Shown here: positions 1 to 9,277 of the stretch, piece by piece | Layout of the letters: each line of letters begins with the position of its first letter | How positions within the stretch are numbered: the stretch's first letter is position 1 | Assembly (NCBI GenBank): GCA_014237855.1 | Contig: JABACD010000003.1 | Span: 62,001 to 126,000 of the forward strand | DNA from: Planctomycetota bacterium | GTDB taxonomy: Bacteria; Planctomycetota; UBA1135; GCA-002686595 | Length of the DNA stretch: 64,000 bases | Direction: 5' to 3' | Notes under the pieces: generated by a model | What the model saw: only the letters and a program-made list of their open reading frames with translations | Database searches by the model: none | Told to the model about the DNA's origin: nothing | Translations under genes and position numbers: made by a program

Positions 1-64
1 CCGACGGCGACTGAACTCTCCCTCGCTGGACCCTGCTGGTCTCGCACGAACGCTTCGACCCCTC

Positions 65-1033
65 ATGGCAAAACCCCGCGTACTGATCACCGGCGGCGCA
101 GGATTCCTCGGTAGTCATCTCTGTGAGCGCTGGCTCGCTGAGGGCTACGAGGTCATCTGCATGGACAACCTCATCACGGGGGCAGTTGCCAACGTGGAGC
201 ACCTGTTCAGCAACCGAGACTTTCACTTCGAGGATCGAGACGTCACCGAGTACATCCACGTGGTGGGAGCGCTTGAGGGAGTCCTGCACTTTGCCTCGCC
301 GGCGAGCCCGATCGACTATCTGGAGCTCCCGATCCAAACCCTGAAGGTCGGGTCCCTTGGGACACACAAGGCATTGGGGTTGGCTCACGCCAAGAAGTCC
401 AGGTTCCTTCTCGCGTCCACCTCGGAGTGCTACGGCGACCCGCTCGTTCATCCCCAGTCGGAGGACTACTGGGGGAACGTGAATCCCGTCGGCCCTCGCG
501 GTGTCTACGACGAAGCCAAGCGCTTTGCAGAGGCGATCACGATGGCCTACCAGCGCTTCCATGGCGTGGACACGAGGATCGTGCGAATCTTCAACACCTA
601 TGGGCCCCGTATGCGGCTGAATGATGGGCGGGTCCTGCCAGCCTTCATGCCTCAGGCGCTCAAGGGCGAAGCGCTGACGGTCTTCGGGGATGGATCGCAG
701 ACACGTTCATTCTGCTACGTGGATGATCTGGTCGAGGGCATCTGGCGCCTCTACAACTCGAAGGAGTTGCTGCCGACCAACATCGGCAATCCAAACGAGA
801 TGACGATCCTCGAGTTCGCCAAGGCAGTCATCGAGATCACCGGCTCCAGGTCCAAGCTGGAATTCAAGACCCTTCCCGAAGACGACCCCAAGGTGCGGCA
901 GCCAGACATTTCAAAGGCCACGCGTGTGCTTGATGGCTGGGAGCCGAAGGTGCCGCTGCACGATGGGCTTACCAAGGCGCTGGCGTCCTTCCGTGAACGC
1001 CTCCTGGCGTTGGGCGAGATCAGTGCCCACTGA
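65..1033 (+). CDS. uxs: UDP-glucuronate decarboxylase (UDP-xylose synthase)
   Basis: Extended short-chain dehydrogenase/reductase of 322 residues. It is predicted to oxidise and decarboxylate UDP-glucuronate to UDP-xylose in the cytoplasm. The NAD-binding motif GGAGFLGSH is at residues 10-18. The motif TSECYGDP (119-126) holds the Glu typical of UXS enzymes, and YDEAK gives the catalytic Tyr148 and Lys152. The ATG at 65 sits directly before the Rossmann fold. It is the first complete gene of the + strand polysaccharide run. The 64 bases upstream could hold the end of an earlier operon gene (a TGA lies at 12-14), but that is too short to judge. Close SDR families share the fold; the TSE-CYGDP signature makes UXS the best reading. 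Confidence 0.88.
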   Translation: MAKPRVLITGGAGFLGSHLCERWLAEGYEVICMDNLITGAVANVEHLFSNRDFHFEDRDVTEYIHVVGALEGVLHFASPASPIDYLELPIQTLKVGSLGTHKALGLAHAKKSRFLLASTSECYGDPLVHPQSEDYWGNVNPVGPRGVYDEAKRFAEAITMAYQRFHGVDTRIVRIFNTYGPRMRLNDGRVLPAFMPQALKGEALTVFGDGSQTRSFCYVDDLVEGIWRLYNSKELLPTNIGNPNEMTILEFAKAVIEITGSRSKLEFKTLPEDDPKVRQPDISKATRVLDGWEPKVPLHDGLTKALASFRERLLALGEISAH

Positions 1034-1090
1034 CCTGGGATCTAGGAGGCAGCTCTCAGCGCTGTAGCGGACGAACCGGAGGAACGGATC

Positions 1091-2929
1091 ATGTGCGGCA
1101 TCGTCGGTGCGATTCTGAAGAGAGGTCAGGTCCTGCAAGGCATGATCGAGGGCCTGCGTGTCCTGGAGTATCGCGGTTATGACAGTGCTGGTGTCGCAGT
1201 GGCGACCGCGGATGGCATTCGAGTGGCCAAGAAAGCGGGGCGGCTCGAGGGACTCGAAGGAGTCCTGGTGGAGCGAGACTTCCCCGATGCTCAGGCGGGG
1301 ATCGGGCACACGCGCTGGGCAACGCATGGTCCGCCCACGGATCTCAATGCACACCCACACGTCGACGACTCCGGCCAGGTCGCCGTGGTGCACAATGGCA
1401 TCATTGAGAACTATCTCGAGTTGCGTGATGAGCTTCAGGCCAAGGGGATCGAGCTCAAGTCCGACACCGACACCGAGGTCCTGACTCAACTCATTGGTGA
1501 GGAGCTCAAGGACTCAGGGCTGGCCGTCGCGGTTGGCCGCGCTCTGGCCCGGGTACGTGGTTACTACGCGATCGCGGTCCTGCGTGGCGGATCAAGCCCC
1601 GAGGTGGTCTGCGCGCGGCAGGGACCTCCGTTACTGGTGGGACTGGCACGCGAGGGAACCTGGTTGGGCTCTGACGTCCTGGCGGTGATCCCGCACACTC
1701 GCGATGTGATCTTCCTCGAGGACGGTGACATCGCCGAGCTGACTGCGAGTGAAGTGACTGTGCGCGACATGGAGGGCAAGGTCGTGAAGCGCGAGTCCCA
1801 GCGGGTCGACTGGGAAGCAAGCCATACTGGTAAGGGGCAGTGGCCTCACTTCATGCTCAAGGAGATCCATGAGCAGCCGGATGTCCTTGCGCACACGTCA
1901 TTCCACCGGATCGACGAGGAGCAGGGAGACGTTCGCTTCGATGAGGGAGGCTGGACCGATGCGGACCTGGCGGGGATCGATTGCATTCAGGGAATTGCCT
2001 GCGGCACGGCGCTGCATGCGGCCCACGTCACTCGCAGTCTGATCGAGGGACTTGCCAGAGTTCCTGTCGATCTCGACTTCGCGAGTGAGTTCCGCTATCG
2101 AGACCCCATCGTCAGGCCGGGAACGCTGGCCCTGGCAATCTCCCAGTCGGGGGAGACGGCGGACACACTGGCAGCCTTGCGGAAGGCTCGCGAGCTTGGG
2201 GCACGAACTGCCTGCATCTGCAATGTGGCGGGTAGTACGATGGTACGCGAGTCGGACTCTGCCTTGATGACTCAGGCGGGGCCGGAGATTGGCGTGGCGA
2301 GTACCAAGGCCTTCGTCGCCCAGCTCGTGGCGGCCTACCTGCTGGCGATTCGCCTTGGTCGTGCACGGGGCGTGTTGTCACGGGATCGTGGACGCGAGCT
2401 CCTCAACGACCTTCGAACCCTTCGGCCGAAGATGGAGCAGCTGCTCAGCGACGACTTTCGTGAGCACGTCCTGGGAATTGCTCAGCGCCATCAAGGAGTC
2501 AAGGGCTTCCTCTTCCTTGGGCGCGGCATCAATTACCCGATTGCTCTCGAGGGGGCTCTCAAGCTCAAGGAGATCTCCTACATGCATGCCGAGGGATACG
2601 CGGCAGGGGAGATGAAGCACGGCCCAATCGCCATGATCGAGGCCTGGATGAGCAGTGTGGTGGTCACCGGGCATGGCCTCATGGCGCAAAAGGTGCGCTC
2701 AAACATCGAGCAAATCCGAGCCCGTGGAGGGCCCGTGATTGCCGTCGGCGCCGATCGGGAGAGCCTGGACCTGGCCGACGAAGCCATGGAGGTGCCCGAC
2801 TGCGGTGAGTGGCTCTCACCCATCCTCAACGTGATACCCCTTCAGCTGCTCTCCTACGAGATCGCGCGGCTGCGGGGCTGTGACATAGACAAACCCAGAA
2901 ACCTCGCCAAGAGCGTCACGGTCGAATGA
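1091..2929 (+). CDS. glmS: Glutamine--fructose-6-phosphate aminotransferase (isomerizing)
   Basis: Makes glucosamine-6-phosphate from fructose-6-phosphate and glutamine, the first step to UDP-GlcNAc. The protein starts MCGIVGAI, so the nucleophile Cys2 is exposed once Met is removed. A class II glutaminase domain covers about residues 2-215 and includes RWATHG. Two SIS isomerase domains cover about 285-425 and 455-600. The C-terminal KPRNLAKSVTVE carries the family's active-site Lys. The 612-residue length is normal. A GGAGGA ribosome site lies 7 bases before the ATG. Only 57 bases separate it from uxs, which leaves no room for a glmS ribozyme. The stop overlaps the next start as ATGA. Its place inside a polysaccharide operon suggests amino-sugar precursor supply. 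Confidence 0.95.
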   Translation: MCGIVGAILKRGQVLQGMIEGLRVLEYRGYDSAGVAVATADGIRVAKKAGRLEGLEGVLVERDFPDAQAGIGHTRWATHGPPTDLNAHPHVDDSGQVAVVHNGIIENYLELRDELQAKGIELKSDTDTEVLTQLIGEELKDSGLAVAVGRALARVRGYYAIAVLRGGSSPEVVCARQGPPLLVGLAREGTWLGSDVLAVIPHTRDVIFLEDGDIAELTASEVTVRDMEGKVVKRESQRVDWEASHTGKGQWPHFMLKEIHEQPDVLAHTSFHRIDEEQGDVRFDEGGWTDADLAGIDCIQGIACGTALHAAHVTRSLIEGLARVPVDLDFASEFRYRDPIVRPGTLALAISQSGETADTLAALRKARELGARTACICNVAGSTMVRESDSALMTQAGPEIGVASTKAFVAQLVAAYLLAIRLGRARGVLSRDRGRELLNDLRTLRPKMEQLLSDDFREHVLGIAQRHQGVKGFLFLGRGINYPIALEGALKLKEISYMHAEGYAAGEMKHGPIAMIEAWMSSVVVTGHGLMAQKVRSNIEQIRARGGPVIAVGADRESLDLADEAMEVPDCGEWLSPILNVIPLQLLSYEIARLRGCDIDKPRNLAKSVTVE

Positions 2930-3870
2930 ACCGAACCCTCGTTACCGGAGGAGCCGGGTTCATTGGCTCCCATCTCTGTGATCAGCTCCTCGCGCGCGGC
3001 GACGAGGTGACGGTTCTTGACAACTTCAACGACTTCTACGATCCCGCCATCAAGCGACGGAATGCCGCCGGCCTTGAAGGTGCTCGAATTGTCGAGGGTG
3101 ACTTTCGAGACGTGGAGTTGGTGGAGAGCCTGTTCGACGAAGGGAACTTCGATGTGCTCGTTCACCTGGGCGCCATGGCTGGCGTGCGCCCTTCACTGCT
3201 CGATCCGCTTCACTACGAGGACGTGAATGTTCGAGGCACTCTGAACCTGCTTGAGGCGATTCGCAAGCGGGAGGGGATTCGTCTGGTGTTTGCCTCCTCG
3301 TCGAGCGTCTATGGCTCGAATGAGGACGTGCCCTTCCGCGAAGAGGCCGATATTCATCATCCGGTCTCACCATACGCGGCGACCAAGAGGGCTGGTGAGC
3401 TGATGTGCTTCACCTACCATCACCTCTATCAGATCCCGACTACATGCCTTCGATTCTTCACGGTCTATGGCCCGCGGCAGCGGCCGGAGATGGCCATTCA
3501 CAAGTTCATCCGGATGACCATGGCGGGGCAGCCGATTCCCTTCTTTGGCGACGGAACCACCCGTCGTGACTACACCTACATCGACGACATCATCGATGGA
3601 GTGGTTCGGTCGATCGACCATTGCGAGGGCTACGAGATCTACAACCTGGGGGAGTCTGAGACGACCTCCCTCTCGGAGCTGGTCACCGCAATCGGTGAAG
3701 TCTGCGGAAAGCAGCCTGTCCTGGATCGCCAGCCCATGCAGCCAGGCGATGTGGTGGTCACCTATGCGGACATCAGCAAGGCTCGCAAGAAGCTCGGATA
3801 CGCTCCCAGGACCCTCGTTTCAGAGGGCCTACGGCGCTTCTTCGCCTGGTACCAGGAACAGGAATCGTAG
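2926..3870 (+). CDS. NAD-dependent epimerase, UDP-glucuronate 4-epimerase-like
   Basis: SDR-family nucleotide-sugar epimerase of 314 residues, expected to act on UDP-glucuronate or a related UDP-sugar. GGAGFIGSH (8-16) binds NAD, SSSSVYG (124-130) supplies the catalytic Ser/Thr region, and YAATK gives Tyr150 and Lys154. GPRQRPEMAIHKF (182-194) resembles the signature of bacterial UDP-glucuronate 4-epimerases such as CapI. The ATG overlaps the glmS stop by four bases, which implies translational coupling. With uxs upstream, UDP-glucuronate appears to feed both xylose and galacturonate donors. The exact stereochemistry cannot be read from sequence; a UDP-glucose 4-epimerase is less likely. Confidence 0.82.
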   Translation: MNRTLVTGGAGFIGSHLCDQLLARGDEVTVLDNFNDFYDPAIKRRNAAGLEGARIVEGDFRDVELVESLFDEGNFDVLVHLGAMAGVRPSLLDPLHYEDVNVRGTLNLLEAIRKREGIRLVFASSSSVYGSNEDVPFREEADIHHPVSPYAATKRAGELMCFTYHHLYQIPTTCLRFFTVYGPRQRPEMAIHKFIRMTMAGQPIPFFGDGTTRRDYTYIDDIIDGVVRSIDHCEGYEIYNLGESETTSLSELVTAIGEVCGKQPVLDRQPMQPGDVVVTYADISKARKKLGYAPRTLVSEGLRRFFAWYQEQES

Positions 3871-3993
3871 TTCTGGCAGCAATACGGAGCGGGGACTATC
3901 CTGCTGGCCTCGACTGACCGTCGCAGGTCTACTCGAACACCGGCCGCGTTCTGTCACGCGGTCCTCTACCGACCCGAAGCATCCCCCCAAAAA

Positions 3994-4725
3994 ATGAAGG
4001 GCATCATCCTCGCTGGGGGACTGGGCACGCGCCTTTTCCCCCTCACCAAGATCACCAACAAGCACCTCCTGCCGGTCTACGACCGGCCGATGATCTATTA
4101 CCCGATCGAGTCCCTGGTCAATGCCGGCATTGACGACATCATGATCGTCACGGGTGGTAAGAAGTCCGGCGATTTCCTGAGCCTGCTCGGCAATGGTAGT
4201 GACTTTGGGCTGAAGCACCTCAACTACACCTACCAGGAAGGTGAGGGGGGCATTGCGGATGCCCTGGGCCTTTGCGAACACTGGGCTGCCGATGATTCGA
4301 TCTGCGTGATCCTCGGAGACAACCTCATCGAGCGGAACATCCGCAAGGCAGTGGGTGACTTCCGAGAGCAGGGAGCCGGTGCGAAGATCATGCTCAAGGA
4401 GGTGCACGATCCGCAGCGTTTTGGTGTCGCCACTCTCGAGGGAGAGAAGGTGAAGGGGATCGTGGAGAAACCCAAGGAGCCCGAGTCGAACCTGGCGGTG
4501 ATCGGCATCTACATGTACGACAATCGGGTGTTTGATGTGATCAAGACCCTTGAGCCCTCGGAGCGTGGAGAGCTGGAAATCACGGATGTGAACAACTGGT
4601 ACATCAATGACGACTCCATGACCTTCGAGGTCATCGATGGCTGGTGGACTGACGCGGGGACCTTCGAGTCCCTGCATCGCTCGGCGAGCCTCGTTGCGGA
4701 CACCGGCGCCAACAAGCTGGACTGA
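3994..4725 (+). CDS. rfbA: Glucose-1-phosphate thymidylyltransferase, short RmlA type
   Basis: Nucleotidyltransferase that activates glucose-1-phosphate to dTDP-glucose. The signature GGLGTRLFPLTK is at residues 8-19, the acidic metal site is in VILGDN, and the sugar-site motif WWTDAGT is near residue 225. At 243 residues it lacks the C-terminal extension of the roughly 290-residue RmlA of enteric bacteria and matches the short class. The 123-base gap to the upstream epimerase is the widest in this stretch of the operon and could hold an internal promoter, but no clear -35/-10 pair was found. It is followed closely by rfbD and rfbB, which supports the dTDP-sugar role. The start is followed at once by the nucleotide-binding strand. 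Confidence 0.85.
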   Translation: MKGIILAGGLGTRLFPLTKITNKHLLPVYDRPMIYYPIESLVNAGIDDIMIVTGGKKSGDFLSLLGNGSDFGLKHLNYTYQEGEGGIADALGLCEHWAADDSICVILGDNLIERNIRKAVGDFREQGAGAKIMLKEVHDPQRFGVATLEGEKVKGIVEKPKEPESNLAVIGIYMYDNRVFDVIKTLEPSERGELEITDVNNWYINDDSMTFEVIDGWWTDAGTFESLHRSASLVADTGANKLD

Positions 4726-4740
4726 ACTCAGAGCGATCGC

Positions 4741-5634
4741 TTGAACGACAGTCGACAAGCCCGGGTGTTGGTCACCGGTGCCGCTGGAATGCTGGGCAGC
4801 CAGGTGCTGCTCTCCATGCCCGACGGTGAAGCAGCTATTGGAACGGACCTGGTCGAGGCGCCGGGCGTGAGTGCCGTGGGCGTTGACCTTGCAGACGCTC
4901 GAGCCGTGGCCGAGCTGTTTGAGGAGCATGGGCCGTTCAGCGGCGTGATTCACTGTGCTGCCTATACGGCGGTTGACAAGGCCGAAGAGGAACCCGACCT
5001 GGCCCACCGGGTGAATGCGGAGGCTTGCGGTGTCCTGGCCGATGCGTGCGCCGAGGCCGACATCCCGATGGTGATGATCTCCACGGATTTCGTCTTCGAT
5101 GGACAGGCAGACCGACCCTATCGCGAGACCGACCCGGTGGATCCGCTCTCGGTCTACGGCAAGACCAAGCTGGAAGGCGAGCGCCTGGCTCGTGAGCGAC
5201 ATCCAGAGGGCACCCGGATCGTGCGTACCCAGTGGCTCTACGGGCCCCGGGGCAAGCACTTCCCTCGGACCATCGAAAGCCTGGCCCGCGAGCGCGATGA
5301 ACTCAAGGTGGTCTCCGACCAGATTGGCTCTCCCACCTCGACCTTGGAGCTCTCTCCGGCTCTCTGGGACGTCCTGCATGAGGGGGAGGCAGGGATCTAC
5401 CATGCGGTCTGCGAGGGAGCCTGCTCCTGGTACGAATTTGCCTGTGCGATCGTTGTTTTGTGTGGGATCGAGACCGTGAGCGTCTTGCCCTGTTCCACAG
5501 AGGAGTTCCCCCGGCCGGCGCCCCGGCCGGCCTACAGTGCCCTTGATTGCTCAAAACTCACGAACTTGAGAAAGAAGCCCCTCTCATCCTGGAGAGAGGC
5601 GCTCTCTACCTATCTCGGCAGCGAGGACCACTGA
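4741..5634 (+). CDS. rfbD: dTDP-4-dehydrorhamnose reductase
   Basis: NAD(P)H-dependent SDR that performs the last step to dTDP-L-rhamnose. GAAGMLG (13-19) binds the cofactor, STDFVFDG (114-121) supplies the catalytic Thr, and YGKTK gives Tyr139 and Lys143. The C-terminal motif RPAPRPAYSALDCSKL is typical of RmlD. The length of 297 residues is normal. The start used is a TTG at 4741: the next in-frame ATG falls inside the Rossmann loop and would delete the first strand. A GTG at residue 9 is possible but less likely. It begins 15 bases after rfbA and ends 4 bases before rfbB. The rhamnose 3,5-epimerase (rfbC) expected between the dehydratase and this enzyme is absent from the window. Confidence 0.88.
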   Translation: MNDSRQARVLVTGAAGMLGSQVLLSMPDGEAAIGTDLVEAPGVSAVGVDLADARAVAELFEEHGPFSGVIHCAAYTAVDKAEEEPDLAHRVNAEACGVLADACAEADIPMVMISTDFVFDGQADRPYRETDPVDPLSVYGKTKLEGERLARERHPEGTRIVRTQWLYGPRGKHFPRTIESLARERDELKVVSDQIGSPTSTLELSPALWDVLHEGEAGIYHAVCEGACSWYEFACAIVVLCGIETVSVLPCSTEEFPRPAPRPAYSALDCSKLTNLRKKPLSSWREALSTYLGSEDH

Positions 5635-5638
5635 CGCC

Positions 5639-6688
5639 ATGACCCCTGCAGAATCCCAAATTGCACCCATCAAGACGGTCCTGATCACCGGTGGTGCCGG
5701 CTTCATCGGGACCAATTTCGTCCACATGCTGTCGGAGCTGCGGCCGGAGTGGCGGATCGTCAACCTCGACGCTCTGACCTATGCCGGCAATCTCGAGAAT
5801 CTGACGGAGCAGGAGTCCAATCCGAACTACACCTTCGTCCATGGTGACATCCGTGAGGCCGCGGACGTCTCCCGGGCTCTGGAGCTCGCCGGAGACCCCG
5901 CCGAGCTGGGGGTGGTGCACATGGCAGCGGAGAGCCATGTGGACCGGTCCATCACGGGTGGACTTCCCTTCGTCACGACCAACGTGGTTGGTACCCAGGT
6001 CCTCTTGGATGCCTGCAGGGCTGCGGGAGTTGCCCGATTCGTGCACGTCTCCACCGACGAGGTCTACGGTTCCCTGGGGGATCAGGGATTTTTTACCGAA
6101 GAGACGCCCCTGGCTCCCAATTCACCCTATTCAGCGAGCAAGACAGGAAGTGACCTGCTGGTACGCGCTGCCTTCCATACACACGGCTTCCCGGCCTGCA
6201 TCACGCGATGCTCCAACAACTATGGGCCCTACCAGTTTCCTGAGAAGCTGCTGCCCCTGATCATCGCCAATGCCCAGGAGGACAAGCCCCTGCCGATCTA
6301 CGGAGATGGAATGTATGTCCGCGATTGGCTCTATGTCCGTGACCATGATGAGGCCATCCTGGCGGTCCTGGAGAAGGGGGCACCGGGTGAGGTCTACAAC
6401 ATCGGTGGAAATAACGAGATGCCGAATCTGGACCTTGTTCGAGCGATTTTGAAGGAACTTGGAAAGCCGGAGAGCCTGATCACCTTCGTCAAGGATCGCC
6501 CGGGGCACGATCGCCGGTACGCCATCGACGCGAGCAAGATCAAGCGTGAGCTGGGCTGGGAGCCTCGCTACACCTTCGAACAGGCGCTCCCGCTGACGAT
6601 TCGCTGGTACCAGTCACAAGGTGATTGGTTGCAGAGGCTTAGGAGCGGCGAGTACCGGGAGTACTACAGCCGTCAATACGGGGGATGA
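5639..6688 (+). CDS. rfbB: dTDP-glucose 4,6-dehydratase
   Basis: Converts dTDP-glucose to dTDP-4-keto-6-deoxyglucose. GGAGFIGTN (18-26) binds NAD. STDEVYG (138-144) has the dehydratase-specific Asp140 and Glu141, and YSASK gives Tyr164 and Lys168. The substrate-site sequence TRCSNNYGPYQFPEK is present. The 349-residue length is normal; about 12 residues precede the first strand. It follows rfbD by 4 bases. Together with rfbA and rfbD it makes an incomplete rhamnose pathway, or the first part of another dTDP-6-deoxysugar route. Confidence 0.92.
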   Translation: MTPAESQIAPIKTVLITGGAGFIGTNFVHMLSELRPEWRIVNLDALTYAGNLENLTEQESNPNYTFVHGDIREAADVSRALELAGDPAELGVVHMAAESHVDRSITGGLPFVTTNVVGTQVLLDACRAAGVARFVHVSTDEVYGSLGDQGFFTEETPLAPNSPYSASKTGSDLLVRAAFHTHGFPACITRCSNNYGPYQFPEKLLPLIIANAQEDKPLPIYGDGMYVRDWLYVRDHDEAILAVLEKGAPGEVYNIGGNNEMPNLDLVRAILKELGKPESLITFVKDRPGHDRRYAIDASKIKRELGWEPRYTFEQALPLTIRWYQSQGDWLQRLRSGEYREYYSRQYGG

Positions 6689-6767
6689 CAGTGGTCAACC
6701 CGGTGCGCTGATGAGCCGATCTAGTTCTTCGAGGGAGTCTCTCCTGGGCCTCCTGACGCGCCAGAGC

Positions 6768-6784
6768 GGATCCGAGCTGGATCC
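6768..6784 (+). other. Small GGATCC-GGATCC hairpin upstream of the export gene
   Basis: GGATCC (6768-6773) and GGATCC (6779-6784) form a 6-bp stem with a 5-base loop, 27 bases before the preferred start of the export lipoprotein. The 123-base gap from rfbB (6689-6811) holds no T-tract terminator and no clear promoter. It could modulate translation, or be chance because GGATCC is itself a palindrome. Confidence 0.2.
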
Positions 6785-6811
6785 TTCAGGGTGCAATCCT
6801 CGATCGAAAGC

Positions 6812-7603
6812 ATGATGCACCCTTCCTCCCGGTTACGACTCCTGGTCGTGGCACTCCTGGCGCTGGTCACAAGCTGCTCTACGCAGCCAGACAAGCGTGT
6901 CCTGCAGCTCCTCAACACCTCCGGGTTTGGCAAGAGCTACACGGGTAATGCGGAGGAAGAGGACTACATCACGATCGGTGACACCCTGGTCGTCACGGAG
7001 ACCTATCAGCCTGAAGAGCTTCGCGCCAATGAGCGCGTGGCCATTGACGGGACCGTGCTGTTGCCCGTGGTCGGTGCCGTGAACATCGCCGGAATGACAC
7101 GTACCGAGATCGAGGCATTCCTGCTCGACAAGTACAGTCCCTACTACGACCTGTTGGACATCAAGGTCCGCATCGTCTCGACCTCGGGGAAGTACTACTT
7201 CATCTTTGGGGAAGTCTCCCAGGAGGGGCGCCAGGTGCTCGAGGGAGACCTGACGATCTGGGAAGCCGTCATGGGAGCCGTGCCGGATGATGAGACCGCC
7301 AACCTTGGGCGCGTGCGGCTGATACGCGCCGATCCACGCGATCCACTCGTGGTTCCGATCGACATCGGTCAGCTGATCGATCATGGCGACTCGACCTACA
7401 ACATCAAGATCAAGGAGCTGGACATAATCTATGTCCCGCCAACCATGCTTGCCCAGGTTGGTTACTTCATCAACACGTTGCTATTCCCTGTGAAGATGGT
7501 GCTCTCGGGGCTTGGCGATGCGGTCCGAACTCTGACGAACATCAGCACGATCGGCCTGAATCGAAGGAGCAACAATAACTACAACGCCGGGACAATTTTC
7601 TAG
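6812..7603 (+). CDS. Polysaccharide export outer-membrane lipoprotein (Wza family)
   Basis: Predicted outer-membrane export channel or periplasmic collar of a Wzx/Wzy-type polysaccharide system. The ATG at 6812 gives a short positive N-region, a hydrophobic stretch and a lipobox ending VTSC, with lipidated Cys22. A GTG at 6791 would add seven residues and is less convincing. A Poly_export (SLBB-fold) domain covers about residues 45-125 and includes the typical run around VAIDGTVLLPVVG. A second SLBB-like segment starts near GEVSQEGRQVLEGDLTIWEAV. At 263 residues it is shorter than Wza (about 380) and matches the short export proteins of exosortase-type loci. The chain-length gene follows after 9 bases. 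Confidence 0.88.
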   Translation: MMHPSSRLRLLVVALLALVTSCSTQPDKRVLQLLNTSGFGKSYTGNAEEEDYITIGDTLVVTETYQPEELRANERVAIDGTVLLPVVGAVNIAGMTRTEIEAFLLDKYSPYYDLLDIKVRIVSTSGKYYFIFGEVSQEGRQVLEGDLTIWEAVMGAVPDDETANLGRVRLIRADPRDPLVVPIDIGQLIDHGDSTYNIKIKELDIIYVPPTMLAQVGYFINTLLFPVKMVLSGLGDAVRTLTNISTIGLNRRSNNNYNAGTIF

Positions 7604-7612
7604 GCGCACCCG

Positions 7613-9250
7613 ATGGCCGTTCAGATTGACTCACCCGGACAGGTTCAGGAATTCCTGGGCATACTTCAGCGGAGGAAGTGGCAGATAGTTCTGCCTACAT
7701 TGCTGTTCCTCTCGTTGGGCATTGCGATTGGGACCATCATCCCCAAGAAGTTCCTGGTGACGACTCAGGTCGAGCTGCGTGAGATCTATCTGGACGACGA
7801 GTCAGGCAAGGATGCCTCGGCCACGGCCCAGGGGATTGCGGAGAACGCACCCCAGCAGATCCTCTCTCCCAAGCGCATCACCGAGGTGCTGGAGAAGCTC
7901 AAGTGGCCTGAATATCTGACACTGAACAAGGTTCAGGCAAGCGAGTTTCGAGCCACGGTCAAGGAGAACACATCGGTCTCCGTGCCCCGGAAGGGAAAGA
8001 ATGCCGGCTCCTCTTTCGTCACAATCGAATACCGGGACATCAACAAGGATTACGCTCAGCTCTTCCTGAAGGAGCTGCGCACGGCCTGGATCGAGCAGGT
8101 GGTTGAACGCCAGCGCACCCGCTACGACGTCGAGTACCGAAAACTTCTGGAGCGCCGAGATGAACTCGAGAAGGACTACCTGGACGAGACACGCAGCCTG
8201 GCAGAGCTGCGGAGCGTGAACGAGATCTCGCCGACCCAGCCCACGCCGGCCGCCAACCAGCAGCGAGTGGAGGACCCGACGGTCACGCGCTTCGAGGCAA
8301 ATACCGAGCGCTCAGAGGAACTCGACGGACTGATCGAGGCCAAGGAGGCCTCCTTGGGCTTGCTGAGGAATCTGCTCGCGGAAACGGAACCGCAGAAGCC
8401 CAAGACCAGGATCATCGAGGGCCAGTCATTCGCAATTCAGATCGAGCAGGCACGATCGAAGCAGCGCACTCTCGAGCAGGAGCTCGATGGGATTCGTCCA
8501 GCTCACCCGCGCTTTCAGATGATTCAGCGCGAGCTCACCAAGATCGACGAGGAGATTCGAGAGCTGGAGGATCAGCAGACCAGCAATGAGGTCTCCCAGG
8601 AATTCGAACCAAACGAGGACTACGAGAGGTATCAATCCCAGATTGCCAATCTCGAGCTGGAGCTAGGTAGCCTCACCGCAGAGCAAGCTTCCTTGAGGAA
8701 GACTCTCGACCAGAACCGCCGTGATCTGAGGCGTCTCAATGAGGCCTATCGCGAGGATCGTGAGTACTCGGCGCGCATCGCCACCATCGAGGAGGCACGG
8801 AAGCAGGTCGAGATAGAGCTGGTACACAAGAAGCAGCGTCGGGACGTGGTGTACGGCGCTTCTGGAAACCCCTTCCAGGTCACTCAGGAGGTCGAGGAGC
8901 CCGGGACACCCACTGAGCCGGACCCCTTGCTGATCATTGCCTTCTCGCTGGTCCTGGGTCTGGCGATTGGTTTCGGCTCTTCGATTGCCCTTGAGTTCAG
9001 CAAGAGCTGCTTCAGAAACACCGGCGACATCAGCCGAGTCATGGTTGCCCCGGTTCTTGGTGTTATCGCCCCGATCACAACCAGGGCGGAGCGGCGGCGA
9101 AGAAGGGTCAGGAGGTTCCTGGTTGGTTCGTTCAGCCTGTTCATGATTGGCTCGATCCTGTTCGTCACCTGGGCCTGGTCTAATGAGCCCGAGATGCTGG
9201 GTGCTCAGCTCAACGATTCAATCGAGGAGTTCCGGATCCTCTTCATCTAG
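7613..9250 (+). CDS. Chain-length determinant, Wzz/GNVR family (XrtA-type)
   Basis: Inner-membrane polysaccharide co-polymerase of 545 residues, thought to set polymer length and link synthesis to export. TM1 is about residues 24-43. A long periplasmic region follows, with heavy Glu/Arg/Leu heptads at about 165-410 (GNVR-type coiled coil). TM2 is about 438-460. Unusually, a third hydrophobic segment (about 502-522) and a short tail follow. No BY-kinase domain is fused and no separate kinase lies in the window; the Arg-rich loop around 494-501 is cytoplasmic if TM2 ends inside. This layout resembles the chain-length proteins of XrtA loci. It sits between the export lipoprotein and the polymerase. 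Confidence 0.85.
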   Translation: MAVQIDSPGQVQEFLGILQRRKWQIVLPTLLFLSLGIAIGTIIPKKFLVTTQVELREIYLDDESGKDASATAQGIAENAPQQILSPKRITEVLEKLKWPEYLTLNKVQASEFRATVKENTSVSVPRKGKNAGSSFVTIEYRDINKDYAQLFLKELRTAWIEQVVERQRTRYDVEYRKLLERRDELEKDYLDETRSLAELRSVNEISPTQPTPAANQQRVEDPTVTRFEANTERSEELDGLIEAKEASLGLLRNLLAETEPQKPKTRIIEGQSFAIQIEQARSKQRTLEQELDGIRPAHPRFQMIQRELTKIDEEIRELEDQQTSNEVSQEFEPNEDYERYQSQIANLELELGSLTAEQASLRKTLDQNRRDLRRLNEAYREDREYSARIATIEEARKQVEIELVHKKQRRDVVYGASGNPFQVTQEVEEPGTPTEPDPLLIIAFSLVLGLAIGFGSSIALEFSKSCFRNTGDISRVMVAPVLGVIAPITTRAERRRRRVRRFLVGSFSLFMIGSILFVTWAWSNEPEMLGAQLNDSIEEFRILFI

Positions 9251-9277
9251 GAGGGGAACTACCAGGACCCGAGAGCC

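Noticed and set aside
1034-1090. glmS ribozyme before glmS
   Set aside because: The gap to the previous gene is only 57 bases, too short for the ribozyme.
3829-5403. 524-codon open frame on the minus strand across rfbA and rfbD
   Set aside because: It is antisense to two clearly recognisable enzymes, resembles no family, and follows from the high GC content and codon bias.
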